NCBI GenBank assembly: GCA_031276935.1 | Contig: JAISMD010000054.1 | Span: forward strand, 1-5,051 | DNA: 5,051 bases | Source: Puniceicoccales bacterium | GTDB lineage: Bacteria > Verrucomicrobiota > Verrucomicrobiia > Opitutales > LL51 | Direction of reading: 5' to 3' | Part shown: in pieces, positions 1 through 5,051 of the stretch | Position numbering within the stretch: the stretch's first letter is position 1 | How the letters are laid out: each line of letters starts with the position of its first letter | Notes under the pieces: generated by a model | Seen by the model: the letters and a program-made list of their open reading frames with translations, nothing else | Told to the model about the DNA's origin: nothing | The model's database searches: none | Translations under genes and position numbers: made by a program

Positions 1-644
1 GCCATTCTCAGCGTCGAACGCAGTCGCAAATATTGGTAGCCAGCGTCCAAAATCACAAGATCTGCCCCAAAACGATTGATGGCATAATGCCCTGCTTTTA
101 TCCTATCCTTGTCCACCACAATGGGTACGCCCTTCAAATTTTTAGCCAACATGTAGGGTTCATCTCCGGCAAGTTCCGAGTTCAAAAAAATGCGTTCGCC
201 GTCGCTCACGACCTTCGGAGGTTTGGGCGGTAAGTGCATTAGCCAACGCCAAAATTTTCGATATTTCGATTCGCTCTTACTCTTGTATCCCCGACTAATA
301 ATGGCCGGTTTCCGTCCCATGGAGAGCAGTAATTTAGCGAGATACTCCGCCAATGGTGTCTTACCGGTACCGCCCATGGTAAGATTCCCCACAACGATGA
401 CGTGGCAACCCAGGGATTGGGAATATAAATACCGTTTGCCGTACAACCAGACGCGTAGCTTGACGATGAGAATGAAGAGAAAGGAAAAGGGCATTAAAAT
501 AAAACCAATGGTCTTCGCCAACGGTGTCGTCCTTCGATCGTAAAGCACATCGGCTATGAATTGTATACCCCGGTCAATGGCACGGCGTATGTACCTCTTC
601 CATTTCTTCAGAACATAGCGAATCCTACGAATAATTCTTATCAT
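1..644 (-). CDS. lpxK: Tetraacyldisaccharide 4'-kinase (lipid A biosynthesis), C-terminus cut off by window edge
   Basis: LpxK transfers phosphate from ATP to the 4'-hydroxyl of the tetraacyldisaccharide 1-phosphate lipid A precursor, at the inner membrane facing the cytoplasm. I translated the minus strand from the ATG at 644-642; 214 codons are visible, roughly the N-terminal half to two thirds of the family length. Residues 1-40 are basic. A hydrophobic stretch at about 47-65 fits the membrane-anchoring N-terminal helix. The P-loop GNLTMGGTGKTP is at 86-97 (K95, T96), followed by SRGY at 117-120 and GDEP at 160-163. D161 would match the catalytic Asp (D99) of Aquifex LpxK. The usual LDDGFQH motif reads LDAGYQY at 199-205, so its second Asp is Ala201. 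The 39-residue spacing from D161 to D200 equals that from D99 to D138 in Aquifex, as I recall it. The start overlaps the holA stop as ATGA, with a good Shine-Dalgarno, which implies translational coupling. Family identity is secure; full activity is not provable from this fragment. Confidence 0.93.
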   Translation of the reverse strand, partial: MIRIIRRIRYVLKKWKRYIRRAIDRGIQFIADVLYDRRTTPLAKTIGFILMPFSFLFILIVKLRVWLYGKRYLYSQSLGCHVIVVGNLTMGGTGKTPLAEYLAKLLLSMGRKPAIISRGYKSKSESKYRKFWRWLMHLPPKPPKVVSDGERIFLNSELAGDEPYMLAKNLKGVPIVVDKDRIKAGHYAINRFGADLVILDAGYQYLRLRSTLRM

Positions 645-1732
645 CCAACTGCCTCTCCTCCAGCGGAAGTACGAATCGCCGTAAACTTCATCGCCAATCC
701 CAGGCGAAAATAAAGTTTTTCAAAAACGAACCGCTGTTGCCCGTAGCGCATCGATAACTCCACCACCGCCCCCAGGAGTTCCGTATAAAAAGCAATCCAT
801 TCCCCCAGGGAACATTTTTTGGCAATGGCGAGTAACTTACCTAAATACCATGGATTTTGAGTAAAAATACTTCCCGCTTTCCCCGAATATAAACTCCCAT
901 AACGCTTACCCAAATCCTCCAAGGTCGATTTCGTAATGCTTTCCACTCCATCCTTTTCGTAAAAATAACACAATTGAATCAGTAGACGTAGGCGATTTTG
1001 CAGGGCAACCAGTAGGGGCCGTCCCTCTTCCCGGTAAGAAAAGTAGCGGTAAATATGGCGTTGAAATCTTTCCCTATCGTCTCCGAAAAAGGAATCAATG
1101 GTCTCAAAAAAATCGTTCTCCCGTAAATCAACGACGATGTCATCCACATCCCGTATTTCAATTTCCACCTTTTCCCCTAGGTAGAGCAGCAACTTATTCA
1201 ATTCCCCATCCACCGCCATTAAATCGTTTCCCGTCCGTTGAAGAAACATCTCCAATGCCTTGGGGTTTATTTTTTTACGTTCCCGTTTCACCGCATCGAG
1301 GACATAGCGTTCGCACCCCATCGCCTTGGGCATATCTAAAATCTCACCGTTGCAGTGCTCCAAAAACCATTTGATCGTCCGTTGCCGCCTATCCACTACG
1401 CCCGCCGTAATGAGACAACCCACTCCCTCTGAATTTTCCAATAGGCGTTGTAGTTCATCAATCCACTCCAAAACACCCTCCGAACGCCCCACAACACCGT
1501 CCCCTAAAAATGTAACATCGCGAAACCAAACCAATTTTCTTTCGGAAAAAAGAGGGAATGTACGTAGGGCTTCACAGCATTGTTTCAGTTCCTGTATTGC
1601 CTCAGCGGTACCACTGGCACGGCTATCGATTACCTCAATTTCTCCGTCTCCAAAGGACTGAATAATACTATCCGACCGCTTCCTAATGCTAAAAGGATCA
1701 CCGCCGGCGATGAAAAATTTGGATTCCAACAT
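641..1732 (-). CDS. holA: DNA polymerase III delta subunit (clamp loader)
   Basis: HolA is the delta subunit of the clamp-loader complex, the wrench that binds the DnaN beta ring and opens it for loading at primer-template junctions. The 363-residue length is normal for the family (about 330-350 residues). The N-terminus has the delta pattern FFIAGGDPFSIRKR at 6-19. The segment FPLFSERKLVWF at 59-70 is the clearest signature: L61-F62 correspond to the Leu-Phe pair of E. coli delta (L73-F74) that inserts into the hydrophobic cleft of beta. Later hallmarks are TGNDLMAVDGELNKL at 167-181 and a helical C-terminal collar domain with VALQNRLRLLIQL at 242-254. Delta has an AAA+-like fold but no P-loop, and none is seen. 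The ATG at 1732 has only a weak AGAAGA Shine-Dalgarno, 8 bases upstream. The gene overlaps lpxK by 4 bases and lies 86 bases below the DUF502 gene, behind a terminator-like hairpin. Confidence 0.92.
   Translation of the reverse strand: MLESKFFIAGGDPFSIRKRSDSIIQSFGDGEIEVIDSRASGTAEAIQELKQCCEALRTFPLFSERKLVWFRDVTFLGDGVVGRSEGVLEWIDELQRLLENSEGVGCLITAGVVDRRQRTIKWFLEHCNGEILDMPKAMGCERYVLDAVKRERKKINPKALEMFLQRTGNDLMAVDGELNKLLLYLGEKVEIEIRDVDDIVVDLRENDFFETIDSFFGDDRERFQRHIYRYFSYREEGRPLLVALQNRLRLLIQLCYFYEKDGVESITKSTLEDLGKRYGSLYSGKAGSIFTQNPWYLGKLLAIAKKCSLGEWIAFYTELLGAVVELSMRYGQQRFVFEKLYFRLGLAMKFTAIRTSAGGEAVG
652..660 (-). promoter_or_regulatory. Ribosome binding site of lpxK inside the holA 3' end
   Basis: The minus strand reads GAGGAGAGG here, a strong purine-rich Shine-Dalgarno whose last base lies 7 bases before the lpxK ATG at 644-642. 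It sits within the last codons of holA. It fixes the lpxK start at the ATGA overlap, and it suggests that ribosomes finishing holA can re-initiate on lpxK. Confidence 0.7.
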
Positions 1733-1746
1733 TCGCTCTATCTTCT

Positions 1747-1781
1747 AAAAAACAAAATCGGGGAATCAACGCCTATTCCCC
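1747..1781 (-). terminator. Rho-independent terminator or attenuator between the DUF502 gene and holA
   Basis: On the minus strand a perfect 7-base-pair stem, GGGGAAT (1781-1775) with ATTCCCC (1766-1760), closes an 8-base loop. It is followed by GA and then TTTTGTTTTTT down to 1747. This hairpin plus T-tract lies 38 bases after the DUF502 stop codon, and its T-tract ends 14 bases before the holA ATG. It is the main structure in the 86-base gap. The stem is short but has four G:C pairs at its base next to the T-tract. I see no convincing promoter in the remaining bases, so partial termination (attenuation of holA-lpxK) is as likely as full termination. Confidence 0.6.
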
Positions 1782-1818
1782 AAAAAATATTTTTCCACGT
1801 TCGGACGATATCCCAAAC

Positions 1819-2586
1819 CTAATCCCCCGAGTTGATCTTCTTAACCGATTGTCTTCGGGGTCTCTTCGCAGTTTCTTCGCCGGTCGATTTTCTAACCGGT
1901 TTACTCGGTTTACTTTGGACTTGTTCATTCTTGTTGGAAGGCCAATTCGGATTAACAACTCCCCCGGAAATAATCATCTTCATTCCATCCGCAACGGTCA
2001 TATCTAGAAAAATAATATCGTTGCGCGGGACTAATAATAGGAATCCACTGGTGGGATTCGGCGTCGTCGGAAGAAAAACATTAACTACGCTTTCCGCCGT
2101 CTTCTCCTGTACTTCCCCCTCACTTTCGCTGGTCAGAAATCCAATGGCGTATAACCCTTTCCGGGGATATTCGATGAGTACCGTCGTTTGAAAAACAGCT
2201 TCCCGATTTCTACTAAATGTTTCGACAATTTGTTTGACCGTTTTGTAAACACCCCGCACGAAGGGAACTCCGTCGATGAGCCGTTCCGTCCAATGAATAA
2301 TCGTTCTGCCTAGGAAATATTTCGAAAGGAAACCGAGAAGCGTAATAATCCCTACGATGAAAACCGTGGAAAAAAGATTGACCACCGTACCCATCCAAAA
2401 TTTATCGGGAATGGTCAGTCCGAAACAGTCCAGTAATAACTTACTCGCCGGCGCCCCAACGTAATCCAAAAGAAGGGAAACAATAATAACCGTAATCCCC
2501 AGGGGGAGGAGAATAAATAGTCCGGTTAAAAACCAATTTTTAATAACTTTAAAAACCTCCGTCGCCCTCCCAATCTTCGTAACCAT
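1819..2586 (-). CDS. DUF502 family membrane protein
   Basis: This is a DUF502 (PF04367) inner-membrane protein; the family's molecular function is not established. The 255-residue product has two predicted transmembrane helices, at about 17-41 (with the typical FLTGLFILLPLGITVIIV) and about 66-92. Family-typical segments follow: GVPFVRGVYKTVKQI at 106-120, a soluble beta-rich domain from about 133, and VFLPTTPNPTSGFLLLVP at 170-187. The last 40 or so residues (218-255) form a polar, strongly basic, probably disordered tail rich in Lys, Arg, Ser and Pro, which looks like an addition to the conserved core. The ATG at 2586 has only a weak Shine-Dalgarno (TAGAG about 8 bases upstream). The gene starts 39 bases after tsaE and appears to be the last gene before the terminator-like hairpin. 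DUF502 genes turn up near housekeeping genes in many bacteria, so the neighbours do not reveal a role. Confidence 0.9.
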   Translation of the reverse strand: MVTKIGRATEVFKVIKNWFLTGLFILLPLGITVIIVSLLLDYVGAPASKLLLDCFGLTIPDKFWMGTVVNLFSTVFIVGIITLLGFLSKYFLGRTIIHWTERLIDGVPFVRGVYKTVKQIVETFSRNREAVFQTTVLIEYPRKGLYAIGFLTSESEGEVQEKTAESVVNVFLPTTPNPTSGFLLLVPRNDIIFLDMTVADGMKMIISGGVVNPNWPSNKNEQVQSKPSKPVRKSTGEETAKRPRRQSVKKINSGD

Positions 2587-2625
2587 AAATTCACTCTAAA
2601 GATCCAAAAAAAAAGACAACGTTTT

Positions 2626-3051
2626 TTATACCTCATTATCCAATCTCCGTACCCAACGTTCCCCACGTTCCCCAATTTCTATAAAAATAGGGTGCGTTAT
2701 ATTTCCCCGTAATTCCACCAAACGCTGAGGCCATTCCACAACAATAATACTGGGACGTTGCAGGTAATCCCAAATTCCTAAATATTCCCCTTCTCCGAGA
2801 CGGTAGGCATCAATGTGAATCAGATCCATTATCCCCGAATATCGCATTAAAATGGTAAAAGTCGGACTGGTTATCCTTTCATCAATGGCCAAGGCTCGGA
2901 CGATCCCCCGGGTAAATGTCGTCTTTCCAACCCCCAAATCACCGTATAAAGCAACCACATCTCCGTCCTTCAACGATTGCCCAAAAATTTCACCAAGGGC
3001 GACTAAAGCCTCCTCCGTTAAACATTCAACTCCATTGTATAAATCCATCAT
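2626..3051 (-). CDS. tsaE: tRNA threonylcarbamoyladenosine biosynthesis ATPase TsaE
   Basis: TsaE is the small P-loop ATPase that works with TsaB and TsaD to turn over the complex making the t6A37 modification on ANN-decoding tRNAs in the cytoplasm. The 141-residue length is close to the family norm (about 150). Motifs in order: Walker A GDLGVGKTT at 37-45 (K43, T44), switch-like SPTFTI at 62-67, HIDAYRL at 79-85 and the Walker B-like VVEWPQRL at 104-111 (E106, W107), all diagnostic of TsaE. Two ATG codons stand in tandem at 3051 and 3048. The AGGA at 3060-3057 lies 5 bases from the first and 8 from the second, so either could be used. The gene begins 13 bases after the CPBP protease stop, which suggests shared transcription. 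No tsaB or tsaD is visible in the window. Confidence 0.95.
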   Translation of the reverse strand: MMDLYNGVECLTEEALVALGEIFGQSLKDGDVVALYGDLGVGKTTFTRGIVRALAIDERITSPTFTILMRYSGIMDLIHIDAYRLGEGEYLGIWDYLQRPSIIVVEWPQRLVELRGNITHPIFIEIGERGERWVRRLDNEV

Positions 3052-3064
3052 GGGATTCCTGTGA

Positions 3065-3859
3065 TTACTCCACCGTTACCGTACTTTGGCATAGGAATAT
3101 ACAAAGGGAAAGGAAGTTAAATACGCCGTGTACCACGATGGAAGGTATTAGGTTTCCGCAACGCTCGTAGAGCAATACGAGTCCCACACCCATGATAAAA
3201 AGGGGAAAGAATACCCCAAAATTAAAATGCAGGAAGGCAAAAACTAACGCTGTCCAGAAACAGGCTCCCGTTGGAGATAGGAACGATTTACAGAAACGGT
3301 AGAGAAAATAGCGAAAGAAAATTTCTTCGCCAATCGGTGCGCAGAAAACAACGAGACCCATGATCCCTAACCATTGATCGCTGCGAATTTTCCCCTGGGA
3401 ACGTAGCAATCGAATCAAAGGTTGTTCCTGAATTTCGATGGACCATCGTTGTTGCAACAGGGAAAGTACCGCTTCCCAAAGGAAATCACTCAACCATAGG
3501 ACCAGGAAAAAAATACTCCCTTCCCTTACAATTTTCCCAAAATGCAATCGGGATACATTGATCGGCGGTAAATGTTTCCATCGACAAAACCAAAATAAAA
3601 AAAGAATCGTCAGCGTACCCACCACTCCGTTTAGAATACAGGTACCCATGAGTTCATCCCGTTGCAGGTAATTTTTCAACGGCGGTGTAATGCACAGCGG
3701 AATGGTACATAAACCGGCAAGTAATAGGAAAAAATAATCCCAACCCAGTTGCAAAGGACATAAACCTTTCCCTTCAACCGAAAACCCTCTATTGTAAATT
3801 GCTTTCCAAATTGCTTTCAAAAGTCCTGGGAGATTATTTGTTCCAAAACCCCACTCCAC
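3065..3859 (-). CDS. CPBP family intramembrane glutamic endopeptidase (CAAX protease-like)
   Basis: This is an integral membrane protein of the CPBP (Abi, Rce1-like) family, which carries its active site inside the membrane. The 264-residue product has several hydrophobic segments, at about 41-60, 72-92, 114-134, 164-176, 196-212, 214-231 and 238-258. The family motifs are complete: APIGEEIFFR at 174-183 (E178, E179 and R183 as EExxxR), FAFLHFN at 207-213 (H211) and VHGVFNF at 243-249 (H244, N248). The retained Glu and His residues support an active protease or a prenyl-protein processing-like role, but the substrate cannot be read from the sequence. The start used here is a GTG at 3859, 19 bases after the dnaN stop, with only a weak GGGA upstream. 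The first ATG is codon 71 and would remove the first membrane segment. The gene lies between dnaN and tsaE, probably co-transcribed with both. Eleven cysteines are present, more than expected for a protein of this size. Confidence 0.88.
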   Translation of the reverse strand: MEWGFGTNNLPGLLKAIWKAIYNRGFSVEGKGLCPLQLGWDYFFLLLAGLCTIPLCITPPLKNYLQRDELMGTCILNGVVGTLTILFLFWFCRWKHLPPINVSRLHFGKIVREGSIFFLVLWLSDFLWEAVLSLLQQRWSIEIQEQPLIRLLRSQGKIRSDQWLGIMGLVVFCAPIGEEIFFRYFLYRFCKSFLSPTGACFWTALVFAFLHFNFGVFFPLFIMGVGLVLLYERCGNLIPSIVVHGVFNFLSLCIFLCQSTVTVE

Positions 3860-3878
3860 CGATGTCCCAAAGTATTCG

Positions 3879-5009
3879 TTAGTTACTGCGAAGGGGCATA
3901 ATTACGCAGAGAAAAGTATCGTTGGTCTTGACAATGCCCGGACTCAAATCGTTTTTAAACTCGAAATACACCTCATCGTTGGTCAAAACTTTCAACGGAT
4001 CCGTCAGAAATTGCGGATTAAAAGTAATGGTTACCGCTTCTTCTTCATAGGAAATGGGTAAATTTTCCCGAGCTTCACCGTAGATGGAACTACGTGCCGA
4101 AACTTCCAATAAATTGTCCGCTAACTTCAGGCGTACGGAATAATTTTTTTCATCGGCAACGAGAGCCACGCGTTGAATTACGGATAAAAGTTGTTCCCGA
4201 TCCAACCGAACCCGGTAATCCGATGAGGACGGAATGACCTGTTTATAATTGGGATATTTTCCCTCCACGATCTTCGAAACGATGTAAATATGGTCACAAA
4301 TACCATTGGCGTTATCCGCCTCCACATCGATGGCAAAGGCAATTTGTTTGTCCGTCATCAATATTTGTACACCTTCCCCAATGCCCAAAGTACGTTCCAA
4401 TTCTCCGATCATCTTCGCCGGCACAATGACACTTTTTTCCAAATTGCAGCTCGGTACCTCGCTGGAAATGAGCGCTAAACGACGACCATCGGTGGCAATA
4501 AAATTGACATTACCGTTTTCGACGAGGAAATAGACTCCATTGAGAATGTAGCGATTTTCGTCCTTGGATTGGGCATAGGAAATGCTACGGAGCATGCGGA
4601 GTAATTGTAGTTGATTGATGGTAATTTTCTGTTCGACTTCGAATTGGGGCAGGGCAGGGAAATCGTTAGCCCCTAGGCCGAGAACCTTGAAATGGGAACT
4701 TCCCGAAGTCAGGTGTAGATACAGGTCGCCCTCCAATTCACAGGTCACTTCCCTATGGGGTAGGGCTTTGACAATGGAAGCGAATTTCTTCACCGGTAGG
4801 GTAATACTCCCCGATTCCGTAACCTCCGCCCGAATCACACAACGTATCCCCATGTCGAGATTGGTCGTCGAAAGTGCGATTTGGTTGTGACCGGCTACCC
4901 CTTCGATGAGAACATTGGAAAGAATGGGCATGGTCAACTTTGTTCCAACGACGTTGATAACCTGTTGCAATCCGGCAACGAGAACATCTTTTTCTATAAC
5001 GAACTTCAT
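3879..5009 (-). CDS. dnaN: DNA polymerase III beta subunit (sliding clamp)
   Basis: DnaN forms a dimeric ring around DNA that tethers polymerase III and many repair proteins. The 376 residues match the usual length (about 366-380), and three clamp domains are present, at roughly 1-125, 130-255 and 256-376. Diagnostic segments are TKLTMPILSNVLIE at 23-36, FKVLGLGANDFPALP at 107-121, NFIATDGRRLALIS at 169-182, VPAKMIGELERTL at 196-208, VEGKYPNYKQVIP at 248-260 and the C-terminal MPLR at 371-374. The last matches the end of E. coli beta (MPMRL) that lines the peptide-binding cleft, here with two extra residues. The ATG at 5009 is supported by GGAG at 5017-5014, 4 bases upstream, and by alignment with the usual MKF start. 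The stop region reads TAACTAA. The gene is first in the visible minus-strand series; in many bacteria dnaA lies upstream, but that region is outside the window. Its partner delta (holA) lies downstream. Confidence 0.97.
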   Translation of the reverse strand: MKFVIEKDVLVAGLQQVINVVGTKLTMPILSNVLIEGVAGHNQIALSTTNLDMGIRCVIRAEVTESGSITLPVKKFASIVKALPHREVTCELEGDLYLHLTSGSSHFKVLGLGANDFPALPQFEVEQKITINQLQLLRMLRSISYAQSKDENRYILNGVYFLVENGNVNFIATDGRRLALISSEVPSCNLEKSVIVPAKMIGELERTLGIGEGVQILMTDKQIAFAIDVEADNANGICDHIYIVSKIVEGKYPNYKQVIPSSSDYRVRLDREQLLSVIQRVALVADEKNYSVRLKLADNLLEVSARSSIYGEARENLPISYEEEAVTITFNPQFLTDPLKVLTNDEVYFEFKNDLSPGIVKTNDTFLCVIMPLRSN

Positions 5010-5013
5010 AATA

Positions 5014-5017
5014 CTCC
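5014..5017 (-). promoter_or_regulatory. Ribosome binding site of dnaN
   Basis: GGAG on the minus strand, 4 bases before the ATG, is the clearest translation signal in the 42 bases upstream of dnaN that the window contains. It supports the chosen start. A TATAAA at 5039-5034 could be a -10 box, but the matching -35 region falls outside the window. Confidence 0.6.
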
Positions 5018-5051
5018 GTCGCTCGGAAGCTACTTTATACTTTCTAAAAGA

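Noticed and set aside
33..543. Open frames on the plus strand over the lpxK region
   Set aside because: They are antisense to a clearly recognisable LpxK reading frame that has a P-loop and family motifs, and they show no motifs of their own.
2600..2628. A run of nine T on the minus strand, with A-rich sequence before it, between tsaE and the DUF502 gene
   Set aside because: It resembles a terminator tail, but the only pairing before it is A:T with the loop CGTTGTC. Without a G:C stem it is unlikely to terminate transcription.
2757..3673. The 13-base word CGTTGCAGGTAAT present twice, at about 2757 and 3660
   Set aside because: Both copies encode a YLQR segment in unrelated proteins (TsaE and the CPBP protease), and flanking bases differ. 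It looks like chance, not a repeat element.
5034..5039. TATAAA upstream of dnaN as a promoter -10 box
   Set aside because: The expected -35 position lies beyond the window end, so the promoter cannot be judged. A/T-rich hexamers are common in this DNA.
1..5051. Possible defence island, mobile element or new accessory system
   Set aside because: All six genes belong to known housekeeping or conserved families, and their spacing is operon-like. No transposase, integrase, inverted repeats or array was found on either strand. The CPBP protease alone does not make a defence system.

Overview
The window looks like an ordinary block of chromosomal housekeeping genes from a Gram-negative bacterium. 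I place it tentatively in the Verrucomicrobiota, near Opitutae. The clues are an LpxK (a lipid A enzyme, so an outer membrane with lipopolysaccharide), the style of the beta clamp and LpxK sequences as I remember them from that group, and the order dnaN, CPBP protease, tsaE, DUF502, holA, lpxK. The taxon call rests on recall, not on a search. By eye the DNA is of moderate to low G+C with many A/T runs.

All six genes lie on the minus strand, so transcription runs from high to low coordinates. In that order they are dnaN (5009-3879, DNA polymerase III beta clamp), a CPBP-family membrane protease (3859-3065), tsaE (3051-2626, tRNA t6A ATPase), a DUF502 two-helix membrane protein (2586-1819), holA (1732-641, clamp-loader delta subunit) and lpxK (644 to the window edge, lipid A 4'-kinase, cut off at its C-terminus). 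The first four are separated by only 19, 13 and 39 bases and look like one operon. An 86-base gap before holA holds a hairpin plus T-tract that resembles a Rho-independent terminator or attenuator. holA and lpxK then overlap by 4 bases (ATGA).

Two of the proteins are direct partners: delta (HolA) opens the beta clamp (DnaN) for loading onto primed DNA. TsaE serves tRNA modification, LpxK serves outer-membrane synthesis, and the CPBP and DUF502 proteins are membrane proteins of unassigned role here. No plus-strand gene, RNA gene, mobile element, CRISPR array or repeat family was seen, and nothing suggests a new defence or other accessory system. The points most worth checking are an Asp-to-Ala change in the LpxK DDGFQH motif and the terminator-like hairpin just before holA.
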